DNA of 64,000 nucleotides. Origin: Ambrosia x helenae (Eukaryota > Streptophyta > Magnoliopsida > Asterales > Asteraceae). This document shows, piece after piece, positions 10,591 to 22,900 of this stretch; position 1 is the stretch's first letter; each line of letters begins with the position of its first letter. The DNA lies in the NCBI GenBank assembly GCA_030844895.1, contig CM061231.1, positions 496,001 through 560,000 of the forward strand, read 5' to 3'. The translations under genes and the position numbers were made by a program. Below the pieces are notes generated by a model. The model did not search any database. It was not told the origin of the DNA and saw nothing but the letters and a program-made list of their open reading frames with translations.

Positions 10591-12006
10591 TGGGATCACT
10601 GGTGTGTAATTCCAAAGATATCATTTTTCGGTGCTAAAAACTTGGTTTTTAAACCATTAAAACATTGGTTTTAGAAAAAGATGATTGTTACTAAACCATT
10701 AGCAAGTTTTAAATTTATAAGTAAACGATAATTACATACTTAAAGACTAAAACTAATACACAGGCAGAGAACCTGACGTGCATAGCATAGATTTTTAGGG
10801 TAAATATCAAGTATCGTATTCCAGAGAACACACTTTTCCTAGTCAACCTTCCATCATTTTTGTTAATTGGGTTTGTAAAGAAAATAAAACGGATGGGTTC
10901 TAAAAGAAAAAACAGTTTTGAAAAGGTTTTGGTTTAATAAATAAGAGAGAATAGTAGGTTTAGAAAACGTGCCAGTCGTAGGAACCCTCAGATAAAGTAA
11001 ATTAATTATATTAAAAGTAGTAGTAGCTTTAATTATTGATATGGAAAACCGTTTTTGAATGGTCCCCTCAGAGTTAGAAGATGGGAAAAGAAATATCTAA
11101 GGTATGACGTTCTGGCAACTAAATGGGTCACACATAGGGGAAGTGTACAAGTCCCCATAAAGGTTCCTTCGGACTGCTATCCCGTCAGCCGGTCTTCTCC
11201 TGATTGACAAGTGTTGTCGATCCTAACGCACACAAGTCATGTAGCTTATTGGAAGGTTTGAGTCCTGCTTTTTAGGCACTTCCCAAACCACCACAAAACC
11301 ACTCATTTAAGCACCATGGGTTTTCTAATCTATCTTCTTAAACTAATGTAAAGGCGAACTCCGACCAAGATCCCTTCAACCTCTCTTAACTCCCACTTTC
11401 CATCCGAAGGATTTCACAACTGTATATAATATATTTACATTTTTACATTTTATTTATAAATGTTATACCAATTTCTATTTTAAGTCATAAGTATAGCATA
11501 AAATACCTAACCAACTTAATTTATAACATAAAACATATTGTTTTATTGTAAAACTATAAAATATAGTAAAATGGGTTAAACGAGTACAACCTGAACTTGA
11601 CCCAAACCCGTTTAGGCTAAACCTAAACCGCTAATTTCATGTTAGGTTCGGATCGTATTTACGGGTCGTGTCAAAAATTTACCCTCCTAAATTTAAGGTG
11701 GCTGTCCACTTGACAATTCTAATTATTTCGGTGGGTCAGGTGAGAAAATGACATCAAGTTTATGTTTCAAGACTAAAGACTTCCAATTTCAATGCTGGTT
11801 TTTTTTTTTTTTTTTATCATAAATATAAAAACAAAAGTCATACGAACATGTTTAATCAACGTGTACGATTAAATGAAAAATATGCATTACGTAAGTACAA
11901 GTGTATAACTATATCAGTATTTACTTTGAAAGTTAAACTTGAAATAGTAACACAACATTTCCTATATTTTTAAAGATTTAGAAGGACTTTGTAACTTGGT
12001 AAATAC
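10591..12006. other. Intergenic, no gene recognised
   Basis: AT-rich sequence with short GGGTCGTGTC/AACCCGTTTAGG-type words near 11.58-11.66 kb that resemble decayed MITE ends. Nothing codes convincingly. Confidence 0.4.
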
Positions 12007-12399
12007 CTAGCGCTTTACGGTAATACTATTACGATGCACCAAACCATGTGATACATGGTCCAGAAACACATCATTGTCTCCATGAATATGATCTTGACTT
12101 ACAACTTGTACTTCCATACATGGAAGTGGTACATAACATCTTAATACACATACACTTGGCCATGAAAAGGTCAGCTTGTAAACCCTAAGACCGATCTTTC
12201 GGGCACACTTCTTCATTTGGTCCTTTAGTCTCGAGCGTCTATGGGAGAGCTGGTAGCTCTTGAGAAACTCCCTTCTACTGTGCCAGCGATCAAAATCCCG
12301 ACAATGCCCTGGTCCAACACTTAGCACAAGTGGCTCCTCATCTTCGTGTTTGTGTGTCGGATTTTGAAAGGTGAAATGGGATGATGGTGAACTGACCAT
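12007..12399 (-). CDS. Small unrecognised protein, 130 residues
   Basis: A single open frame without introns, with a Met start at 12399 and a stop at 12007. Composition is coding-like: an acidic N-terminal segment, a central LSVGPGHCRDFDRWHSRREF block rich in aromatic and charged residues, then a basic stretch (RRSRLKDQMKKCARKIG) and a hydrophobic C-terminal half. No signal peptide or catalytic motif is seen. A TATA-like element lies 55-75 bases upstream. I recognise no family. It is the longest open frame in a 5 kb intergenic stretch, which supports a real small gene. Confidence 0.5.
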   Translation of the reverse strand: MVSSPSSHFTFQNPTHKHEDEEPLVLSVGPGHCRDFDRWHSRREFLKSYQLSHRRSRLKDQMKKCARKIGLRVYKLTFSWPSVCVLRCYVPLPCMEVQVVSQDHIHGDNDVFLDHVSHGLVHRNSITVKR

Positions 12400-12454
12400 G
12401 ATATATGCTAGTTAAATATTTAGGGATTTAACGTGTTTAATGAAATGAAACAGG

Positions 12455-12474
12455 TCCATATATATAGTAGCTAC
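12455..12474 (-). promoter_or_regulatory. TATA-like element upstream of the 130-residue frame
   Basis: The minus strand reads CTACTATATATATGGACC about 60 bases before the start codon. AT-rich runs are common here, so the call is weak. Confidence 0.3.
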
Positions 12475-12639
12475 CAAAAGTGGTTGAACCCTTTGTGGAA
12501 AAATGAGGGTTGGTGGCTTAAATTGGTTGCACCCATGGTCCATCTACCATCAAGATGCGTTTCAACCTCTCTTAACTTTGATTGGAGCTCTTGTATATGT
12601 GGTTACATGTATCTTAATATTAATTAAAAATCCTTGGTA

Positions 12640-13468
12640 GGGAAACATTAATTAACAAATAAAAAAAAAAAAATATAGGGTCTCATGTCTCGGTTATTTT
12701 GACATAATATTAAAATACACTACCTATTGTTGAAATGATGGAACTCTTTGTGTAATTGTTTCATTAGAATCATTTGCGACCCAGTACCTACATGTGCTCT
12801 ATGGGTGGTGTCTACCGATAGATGAGTTGAACCCGACATGAACTTGAAAATTATATACGAATCAGAAGATGATAGAATGCGGAAATTGGTATAACTCGAC
12901 GCATATTTGCAACACATTTTAGACATTAATATACTCTATTTTTAGACATTAATATACTCTAAGATATATATTTATAAAAAAATATATAAAGGTGTACAAA
13001 TTATGTCCGTTTAAACTATGTAAATGATTTTTATTTTTGTTTAGATTAAGACGGTGGCAAGATGATAATTGACAACCCTAATCATATTTGGGTTAATCTA
13101 ACCAAAGGTAAATTAGGAAAAAGTGTTTAAATCTTTTTCAAATCGTAACCACATAATCAATCGAAACCAAATTTTCCAACGTTTAAAATCGATTAAAACA
13201 TTCTGAATGATTAAATAATCAAAATAACAAAAAAAGTTGATTACATTGAACGAAAACGTAAAGGTTGGTATTTAAATCTAAAAATTAGAAAAACAGAGGA
13301 TTATAAATGGGGACGCTCAATCATACGAAAATCATAGGATTGTGAATAAACGTTCGTAATAGTTGTCAAATACTTTCGATTTTGTTTCAGTAAGTATAAT
13401 TAAACATAAAAATTAGGTTAAAAAATAAGTTGCAGACGAAAAAGACGAAGTTTGTGATAATAGAGGCT
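12640..13468. other. Intergenic, nothing recognised
   Basis: AT-rich; no coding frame, tRNA or terminal repeat seen. Confidence 0.4.
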
Positions 13469-13515
13469 TTTAAACGCACGTTACATATGTATTCGATATG
13501 TAACGTGCGTTTAAA
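13469..13515. repeat. Perfect 20-bp inverted repeat, 7-nt spacer
   Basis: TTTAAACGCACGTTACATAT at 13469-13488 is followed by GTATTCG and its exact reverse complement at 13496-13515. No mismatch occurs in the stem. It lies in otherwise unremarkable intergenic sequence. Confidence 0.9.
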
Positions 13516-14290
13516 CTTCATTTGGTGGGACAAACAAACAAACGCACATGCAAATCCTATTAATTATAAATCGATCGATATCTAAAGGTACCTTTCATCT
13601 ACATACTATTTATTAAAAGCTTGAAACTATTAGATTGGGAGTGGATCTGATATCGTCGCCGAGTTAGTGTCATGAATATCAGTTTGAACTTTGAACTAAT
13701 TCATAATCCAATGGCTTATCCTAACCCGCTTAACAACCTAGGTGACCAATGAAATTGTTGCTTACTAATAAAAATAAATGCCAATTGTTTTCATAGAAGT
13801 GACGTACCATTTTTATACAAGTTTGTTATTATATATTAGATTGCTATTTAAGTAAATTATAATATAAATGTACGTTTACTCTATTGAATCATATAAAAGA
13901 AATAGTAACTAGTTACATTTGAATAAATATATTTTATGAAGAATAACTAATGTGGTGATTAAGTTGTTACTTATCATACAACACTATTAGTAATTTAAAT
14001 TAATACAAATTAAGTAATCATTGTTCAGACAATCATTTGGGAATTTGTAAAATTTACGTGTATAGATTGCTAATCTTAGTTAATTGTTTTTATTTTTAAA
14101 ACAAGAATCATATTCATTCGATTTTGTAAATTGAAATAGAGAAAGCTTTGGTTTAAATAAGACGATTATTGAAATATTAGAATCATAACAGTGACATAAC
14201 ATAAATCAAAAGTTATGTATATTTTTCGCGCAAATACTAATTGTAAATAACATTTGTAAACACTAAACCATTATTCCTAATTTATTTATG
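13516..14290. other. AT-rich, possibly 5' part of an LTR
   Basis: No gene seen. If the LTR ending at 15015 has the ~2.1 kb length of its relatives, its 5' part would fall here, but I cannot align it. Confidence 0.3.
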
Positions 14291-15015
14291 CGCAAGTATA
14301 ATTCATTGTTTTCCGTTGAATTCTAGCATATTCACCAATATCAACTTGTGTGATTTTCTTTGCAAGCTTATCAAGGTGAGTATACTTATCCTCTTTTTCA
14401 TTTTTACAATTTTGGGGTGACTGATATTCATATACGTGTTATGCTTCGAATTCTTGTGCTTTGTGCTTAAACATAAACGTAGTATACTTGCAATCATTAC
14501 AAAATCATTAACTTAGCTAGCCGACTTTAACAATGGATAGCGTTATTTGGATTGACAACCCGCCTAGTGGAAAGTACCTATGTGTGTGGGAAGTCCTAGG
14601 TCATTGTTAATGCTTTAATCTTTGTCACATAAGAGGTTTGATTTTGACCCACATTGTGTACTTACGTGTTTTCCATATTTTCCTTGAATGAGACATGGCA
14701 CATGAATTGTAGATCTTATTCTTTAAACTAATTTTATACATATACAAACCAAGTATGCTCACCAACATTAGTTTCGTACATGTTTCAGGTGTTCCGTACA
14801 TATTTCAGGTTGATTCTTGAGATATTTCATGTAGGACATGTGGACTTAGTAAAGACCTAATCAAGACAACGTGTGGAATAGTATTTATAGTTGATGATAT
14901 CTGTAATTGTAACTTGAAACATTGTATAAAATATATACACTTTAGTACCATGAGCTTTTGAACAATCGTCACTACGTGACACCTCGATGTTTCCGCCATC
15001 GGTTGGGGTGTTACA
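14291..15015 (+). mobile_element. Gypsy LTR remnant, 3' portion
   Basis: The end (TTTAGTACCATGAGC... to GGGGTGTTACA at 15015) is nearly the same as the LTR end at 965-1036 and, inverted, 45268 onward. Upstream it shares with them AATGGATAGCG, a TTGACAACCCGCC block, CTCACCAACAT and CATGTTTCAGGT, but is more diverged. The left limit is not determinable by eye. Sequence after 15015 is not a PBS, so this is probably a solo or 3' LTR. Confidence 0.7.
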
Positions 15016-15726
15016 GTTTAAGAGTCCTCTCTTCAACTAATTGCTTAACAAGTGTGCAAGTTATTCCAGACAGACCTATTAGCTATCCTTTGATAGTTGA
15101 TAGTGGAGCATCTGTATACAACAACAAGCTTGATTTCCCTCATACACTCTGTTTTGCTACATCGGGAGGAGATTAAGTTTTTGCGATTTAAGGTAGAGGT
15201 CAAGAAAGTTAGATTGAAAAAGAAAAGAATGAGTTCAACAAAGTGGAGAGTGTTTCTCGTCTGTTTCCTACCTGTGAAGCCAGAAAGCGTTACAATCTCA
15301 TGCAATTGCTCTCAGATCTTGGAGTTTAACATCGAAAAAAATGAAGTCATGGAAAGGGTATCAAACGGAAACCGATTGAACTCATTCAAACGTCATTGGA
15401 ACCGTCTTATCGAACCTTACGATCTTAGTTTTAGGTTTTCGTTTTTTTTAGCTTGTAGTGTTTAGAATTTATGTCAGATCATTGTGTCTTTTTCTTAATT
15501 TCGTCATTCTGTCATTTTTGCGACTCATTGTGTCGTTTTCTTCAGCATTGTGTTATATTTCTCGGCATTGTCTTACATTTTATGGCTCAGTTTGTCATAT
15601 TTCGTGATCTATTGTGTTTTTTGTATCTTTCTCATATTTCTCATTAATTTTGCACTGTGTAGAATAACTTGACCGTATAAAATATAGACGGGAAAACTAA
15701 AAAATAGATAGCTCATGTGAATAATA
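15016..15726. other. Unassigned stretch with one open frame
   Basis: A plus-strand frame of 122 residues (15097-15465) includes a lysine-rich KVEVKKVRLKKKR segment, but I recognise no family and there is no supporting context. It may be a decayed gene piece next to the LTR insertion. After it come T-rich repeats of the type TCATTGTGTC. Confidence 0.25.
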
Positions 15727-15947
15727 CTCCATCTGTCCCAATTTAAATGTCCTTCTTTCCTTTTTTATTTGTCCCAAATTAAATGCCCCTTTCCAAAAAT
15801 AGAAATGCGATTTCCAGTTTTGCCCATAAAAGACAAAACACAATCACCACTTTTGAGAATATTATTGTCATTTTACCACATACAAACAAAAGATTTCTTA
15901 AAATGTGTGTTTTTAGACATGGGACATTTAAATTGGAACGGAGGGAG
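15727..15947. mobile_element. Stowaway MITE (Tc1/mariner)
   Basis: Ends CTCCATCTGTCCCAATTTAA and, inverted, CTCCCTCCGTTCCAATTTAA bound 221 bp, flanked by TA (15725-15726 and 15948-15949). The CTCCCTCCGT terminus and TA duplication are the Stowaway signature. Confidence 0.88.
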
Positions 15948-16042
15948 TAGTATAGATTGATAATGCAAAGGGACAAAAATGTAATTTAACAATTACAATT
16001 TTAATATAATTACAATTAACAAATTCATTAAAACATTAATTC

Positions 16043-16259
16043 ACAGCTGTTTGGTTGATTAAGTGCTGAATCATTAAGATGGTCTGAATGGTTAAGAGGC
16101 TCTGAATGGTTAAGAGTTGAATCATTTAGTTTCCCTTATTAGCTTAATGGTTCAGCACTTAATCATTCCATTCAGATGCTGAAACAAACAGTCTGAATGC
16201 TGAATGATTTAGACCTGAATAATTAAAAGGGTGATTAAGAGGCTACCAAAGAGGTCCTA
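16043..16259. mobile_element. MITE with GCTGTTTGGTT / AGAGGTCCTAA ends
   Basis: About 215 bp of TGAATCATT/TGAATGGTTAAG words in inverted order, starting GCTGTTTGGTTGATTAAG and ending CTACCAAAGAGGTCCTAA. It resembles the short hAT/Harbinger-type MITEs found near plant genes. It lies 220 bp upstream of the SUV3-like start codon. TSD not resolved. Confidence 0.55.
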
Positions 16260-16476
16260 AACCAAATAGTTGTTATCCAATCTTATGGGTTACATAGGGT
16301 TTTAACAATCCGACCCATTTAACACCTTTTATCTTTCTAGGGTTCTAGCAACCACCATCCCTTCCCCTCAATTCCTCAAATCTTTTCATCACCTTCATAC
16401 ATTTCCAACATATGATCAACCTGTAATCATTCATATCATATTATTATGTGATAATATCATTACCCATCAATCCAAA

Positions 16477-18855
16477 ATGCCAAGAAACCCTGCAACTCGT
16501 CTCCTCCGTACATGTTCTTCACAGTATAACCTTCTTTCAAAGGTTAGACCTTTCCCTTATTATAATCATCTTTCTTCACATTACAATGAATTTCATAACA
16601 ATTCCTCACAAACCCATCAATCTTTTTGCTTTTATAACCCTAAAAGAACCAAATTTAGTGATATTTGTTCCTTAGGTTTATTCTTTAGGCCTCATAGTTT
16701 CAAATATTGTACACTAGATAATAATAATAATAATAATGTTAAGAAGAAGGAGAAGGAGGAGGAGAATGAGAATGTAGTGTCTGCATCACATGTTGCAGCC
16801 TTAGATCCTATAGAACTATACCGTAGGCTGCGCGACGGTCCGGTGACGAGAAAATTAGAATTACAGCAATGGGAAGAGCTTACTGAAATCTTTAGGTGTT
16901 TTGGAAGGTCTGGATGGGCGTCGAATCAGGCGTTAGCGATTTATATTGGTGCGTCGTTTTTCCCGACTGCGGCTCATAACTTTAGGAACTTTTTCTTTAA
17001 GAAATGTGATGATGAGATTGCTGAGTATGTGTTGTCGTTGGGGCCGGGTAATGAGTCGGAGAGGTTTTTGTTTCCGATATTTGTTGAGTATTGTTTGGAG
17101 GAGTTTCCGGATGAGATAAAGAAGTTTAGGAGTATGGTTTCGTCTGCGGACATGACGAAGCCTGAGACGTGGTTTCCGTTTGCTAGAGCGATTAAGCGGA
17201 AGATTATATATCATTGTGGCCCGACGAATAGTGGTAAGACGTATAATGCTTTGCAGAGGTTTATGGAAGCGAAAAAGGGTATTTATTGTAGTCCGCTTCG
17301 GCTTTTGGCTATGGAGGTTTTTGATAAGGTGAATTCGGTAGGGGTGTATTGTAGTTTACTTACGGTCAGGAAAAGAAGTATGTTCCGTTTGGGAATCATA
17401 CCGCTTGCACTGTCGAGATGGTTTCTACGGAAGAGTTGTATGAGGTGGCTGTTATTGATGAGATTCAAATGATGTCGGATGTGTATAGAGGATACGCGTG
17501 GACGCGAGCTTTGCTTGGTTTGCAAGCTGACGAGATACATTTATGTGGAGATCCGAGTGTTTTGGATATTGTTAGAAAGATTTGCCAAGAAACCGGTGAT
17601 GAGTTGATTGAAAACCATTACGAAAGATTCAAACCGTTAGTGGTTGAAGCTAAAACCTTGTTAGGAGATATTAGAAACGTTTCGGTCAGGTGATTGTGTT
17701 GTTGCGTTTTCAAGACGAGAGATTTTTGAGGTGAAATTAGCTATAGAAAAGCACACGAATCATAAATGTTGTGTTATATACGGTGCATTACCACCCGAGA
17801 CGCGTAGACACCAAGCTAACTTGTTCAATGAACAAGGTAACGAGTATGACATATTGGTTGCAAGTGATGCTGTAGGAATGGGATTAAATCTTAATATAAG
17901 ACGTGTAGTTTTTTATAGTCTTTCAAAGTACAACGGTGATAAAATCGTGCCCGTTCCCGCATCGCAAGTGAAGCAGATCGCGGGTCGGGCTGGGCGTAGA
18001 GGAAGTATTTATCCTGATGGGCTTACAACTACCTTACACTTGGAAGATTTAGACTACTTGATTGAATGCTTACAAAAACCGTTTGATGAAGTTAACAAAG
18101 TGGGCCTCTTCCCATTTTATGAACAAGTTGAGTTGTTCGCTGGGCAAATCGCAGACGTTACGTTCTCCCAATTACTTCAAAAATTTGGCGAAAACTGCCG
18201 TTTGGATGGATCCTACTTTTTGTGTAAACACGATCACATCAAAAAGGTTGCTAATATGTTGGAGAAAGTTCAAGGACTCTCTCTTGAAGACCGCTTCAAC
18301 TTCTGTTTTGCTCCAGTTAACATTCGGGATCCAAAGGCGATGTTTCACCTATTAAGATTTGCTCAATCATATTCTCAAAACGTGCCGTTAGTTTAGCTAT
18401 GGGGGTACCAAAGTCTTCTGCTAGAAACGATACAGAGTTGTTAGATCTCGAGAGTAAGCATCAAGTGTATCTATGTATCTATGGCTGTCAAATCACTTCA
18501 AGGAAGAAACTTTTCCATACGTCAAGAAAGCCGAAGCCATGGCAACCGATATTGCTGAGTTATTAGGCCAATCGCTTATTAAAGCGAACTGGAAACCAGA
18601 ATCAAGAAATCAAGGGAAGAAGTCGAATGATGATGAGGATGGTTATCAGAGGCCTAGATCAATGGTTAAGCTGCAAGAAACAGTAAGCCATTTTTTTTAC
18701 AATTAAGTTGTTGTTTATATCATATATTAAAGTTTTATTGTATTTATTTATTAAACTTATTGCAGGAAAAGGCAAGAAAAAGATATGAAGTCTGTAGAGA
18801 AGGTGACTGCATAGGAGACCTTATGCATCTGCAAATAAATTGCAGAATATTATGA
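16477..18855 (+). pseudogene. SUV3: SUV3-like mitochondrial DExH RNA helicase, four frameshifts
   Basis: SUV3 is the NTP-dependent RNA helicase of mitochondrial RNA surveillance and decay. The start at 16477 gives an Arg/Ser-rich N-terminus (MPRNPATRLLR) that fits a mitochondrial presequence. Walker A GPTNSGKT lies near residue 249, the DExH-type box reads VIDEIQM, and the motif V/VI region reads ASDAVGMGLNLNI and QIAGRAGRRGS. Exon 1 runs to 18682 (GTAAGC donor); a 30-codon exon 2 (18766-18855) follows an AG. Reading frame changes occur at about 17363 (1 base lost), 17681 (1 T gained), 18385 (1 base lost) and 18467 (1 base lost). Correcting for them, exon 1 is a multiple of three and the protein would be ~765 residues, near the longer plant SUV3-like form. 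No other lesion was seen, so sequence error or very recent decay are both possible. Confidence 0.9.
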
Positions 18856-19914
18856 TACAGGTTTTCGAGCAGCACCCTTATAAGCATAGGTTTCCAATCT
18901 ATCGTAGCATTAATCTATCGTTGAAATCAAAGGGCTTACTGTTTAAATTTTTTATTTTTTTTAGCCGAAACGGTTGGGTATTAGATGAAACACAAGCATC
19001 AAATGAGTATTTATCCTGATCAAGTGGTTAATAATAATTGATATGATTAGGGCCCTTGAAACCTATGTTTTCATTGGATTATTTTAGTTTGTGATGTTGT
19101 AGCAGCTGGAAGGGAACTTGTATACTATTTTCAGTTGTTTTCTGAGTATAGTTGTGAATGCCCGAAAACTCATCTTCAAAGATCATCAATGGTTATGCAT
19201 GAAGTAAACATGCTTAAGCTGAAGGCTCAAGTTACATGCCTGCTTAAACAAGCTTGAAAATTTTTTATAAAACTAGTGTGGCTACGCTCAGGGTTTTTTA
19301 AATTGTGAATAATAGCTAACAACAGTGTTGTAAAAAATGGGGATTAATTGGTGATTAATCATATCTAATTAAAAAGATGGGTCAGTGATAGGTTAAAACC
19401 TGTCTATTTATAAATATTTACCTATAAAAATGTGTAATGTATATAAAAACCTTAAACTTACATATAAAAATCCCAATCTGATTGATCCTAATTAATCCTG
19501 ATAACTCGCTAGTTCCCACCCTACCGCCGACTAGCACCTAGCTATTTCTACAACACTGGTTCATAACAGGCAAACATCAATCCAGCACAAAGGAAACATG
19601 GCGGGAATGTTTACACAATCTTCACCAAATAAGCACATAAAATGGTAATTTAGATATCAAGTGAAATGTGAAAACTGTTTAGAAAGACATCAACTGCAAA
19701 TAAGATCTTCTGAACATGGTTTTTCTTGGCAGTAATAAAACAAGCATTGTTGCAACAATGTTGAATTTCATACAAAATACTCCTTCAGATTACAAACCAT
19801 TTAACAAAGCCAAAGCTGCCATTTATGATGCATACAACCAACAGTTTGTTTGCTTCTTCAAAACTGGAATCATAAAACCGTCTCGAATATCTTATTAAAA
19901 GTTACAACAGTCAC
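18856..19914. other. Convergent intergenic region, 3' ends of two genes
   Basis: About 1.06 kb between the stop codons of the SUV3-like gene (+) and NDUFS1 (-). It should hold both 3' untranslated regions. No independent gene was recognised; a 60-residue open frame at 19716-19898 is antisense to the expected NDUFS1 3' UTR. Confidence 0.5.
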
Positions 19915-22900
19915 TCACTTCTTCAACAAGGCACTGCATTGCGCCATTATCTTTGACGCCCTCGTGATAACATCAGTCATGTAAAAGTTGTCGATCGTGA
20001 CACCAAACGGTGTTGCACTCACCTTGTTCGAGCTCTCGGGTTTGACTGACCCAGAAAATGTAGCCGGTTCTCTCTCATCCACATGCAACAGATTTGGTGC
20101 AACAGTTCTTATACGTGACCGGACCGCAGTAATAGTATCGTAAGGTAAGCTCACCCCACAAACCTCGGAAAGAGCCCTGATTATCTTCCAATCTTCTCGA
20201 GCATCGCCTACAGTCGGGACAGCTGGCACAGTTTGCTGAGCTGTCCCTTCGGTGTTCACATACGTCCCTTCTTTTTCACTAAATGCTGCTCCTGGAAGGA
20301 TCACATTAGCCCTGTACACACCCTTATCACCATGGTGCCCTTGATACACCACAAAAGCATCCTTTGGAACCTTGTCTAAATCAACATCATCAGCACCCAT
20401 CAAATACACGAATTTAGCCGATTCGATGCTGTTGTCAGATTCAGGTACAAGTCCAAGGTCCAGGGCAGCAGCTTGGGAAGCATTTAGGAGCAAAACATTT
20501 ACACCATTCCAATCGGGTCTGACTAGGTTTTGGTTTTTGGCGGCGACTGATTGAACCAATGAAAAAATGGCATCTTTATCTTCACGTTCGAAGATCCCAG
20601 CACCAATTATGATGGCGGGGTTTTTGGCAGTTGAAAGTGCAGAGCTGAAGGAATGGCGGCCCTCTGCTATTTCAACTAGGGTTTCGGGTCCAGTGCCAAG
20701 ATGCTGATGATCATAATTGAAATCAGCTGGTGGGCCGATGTAGCCGACTTTAGCTTGGGTGGCCCTAACCGTTTTGCGGATCTAGCATTGACCATAGCAG
20801 CTTCCACCCGTGGCTGGCAATATAACATAATATGCATAAAAATAAAAGAAAAGTGAACATATGTTTAGAAATTTAAAGAATATTTTACCTGGGTACCGAC
20901 TAGAAGAAAGCAGTCGGCTTTTTCCAATCCGGTGATACTGCTATTTAAAAGATAACCTGAACGCAAATCTGCATTTACATTCTTACCATTTCCTTCACAC
21001 CAAACATTATTTGACCCCATTTTGTTCAAGAAATCTTTCAATAACATCATAGATTCTGCATCGCTTAATTTACCAGCAACTCCAACAATTTCCTCAGGTT
21101 TCACTTGCTGAATGACCTCAGCCACCACAGCAAGAGCATCCCGCCAGCTCACGGGCTTAAACTTCCCATCAGCATCACGGATCATGGGATCATTTAATCT
21201 CTGTCTCTTTAAACCATCATAACAAAATCGGGTCTTGTCTGAGATCCACTCCTCGTTTATGTCCTGTGTCAAGACGTAGATACACAAGATAATGACAAAA
21301 ATACCCTTATTTTAACAAAGAGACAATATTTGTTAGTACCTCATTTAAACGAGGTACAACGCGCATGACTTCTGGGCCTCGACTATCAATGCGAATATTG
21401 GAACCAACAGCGTCAGTAACATCAATTGTCTCGGTTCCTTTTAGTTCCCAGTTTCTAGCTTTAAAAGCAAAAGGTTTTGAGGTGAGTGCCCCCACGGGAC
21501 AAATATCGATTACATTTCCAGATAGTTCACTTGTCATAAGTTTTTCAACGTAAGTGCCAATTTCTTCACCACTTCCACGCCCTAAAATGCCAAGATCTTG
21601 AACTCCAGCTATTTCAGTTGCAAAACGAAACACATCTTGTGCATTGGATGCACCGGGTCATCACGGTCTTAACCAATGGGCCAAGATTCTTATCAACAAC
21701 AGATCTTTTGGTTTCAGTGAAACGACCTCTATCAGATCCAAAGGCCATGGATTGATCTTGGAGATCACATTCACCACCCTGATCACAAATTGGGCAATCC
21801 AGTGGATGATTCATTAGAAGGAACTCCATTACTCCTTCACGTGCCTTTTTGGCTATTGGTGTATCAGTCTTTATTTTCATCCCTAAACCAAAAAATATAT
21901 AACGTATTTAATGTTTTCTTATAATCGCTATTACACTTCAGAATATGCAAAAAGAAATCTCACTGTAGTACGCAGGAAAGATGAGAATTTGGCAAATATT
22001 CATAGATGTTAATGTAACAAACTAATTTCAAATTGAAGGGTCATTATGTTTTGAGTGGCTAAAGAACATTTGGTGGTCAAAAAAATAAAGATAATCAATC
22101 GGCTGTGTTAAAACCAAAAATTTATAACTCAATGCGTTTGTTCCAAGTCCATAAATTTCTTACGTTCATATACAAAGTAAAAACTTTCAGCTATGAGTCT
22201 TTATTCCTTCTTGTCTGAATACATATGTAATGGCTGTCTTTAGTTACGGCTGTAAACGAACTGAATGTTCAGTAAACAATGCAGTAGAAGGTTCATGTTC
22301 AGTAAACAATACAATAGAAGGTTCGTTTATATATTAAAGGAACAAACACAAACAGAGGGCAAGTTGTTCATTATGTTCGACCGTTCGTAAAATTCTGCTC
22401 GCAGAGGGCAAGCTATACATTATGTTTGTAAAATTCTGCTCGTTTATGTTTGAATATTGTATACACATTTTTACAAAAAAAAATGATAATAAATAACGAT
22501 TTGGATTGCCTGAACTCTGAACCTCGAGCTTATTTGTATGGGTTTATTATATATTCATTCGCCAGTGTTCACTTGTACTTGTTTATGTTTGTTGCTTGTT
22601 TAGCATAAATGAGCATGAATGGCATGTCCCTGTTAAACTTGAATAAACTAACACGGTATGACGGTAACACCAATGCGTTCATGTTCATTTTATTTGTTTA
22701 TATCCCTAACTTTGCTTTCATGATAGTCAACCTAAATAGCCCCTGAATAAGAGCAAACTAAAGACCCCTTATGGGCCAAAACCATTGTTATCGCCATCTA
22801 TCTTGTTATAAACTAGTTTCATTAGGCTTGTACCAAGATAAGCCAGTAGTTTCTTTTTCAGTAAATTCCCACTACACATTTGGTTTTTTCCTTTATATTG

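Noticed and set aside
19716..19898. 60-residue frame between SUV3-like and NDUFS1
   Set aside because: Antisense to the expected NDUFS1 3' UTR with no motif or homology I recognise.
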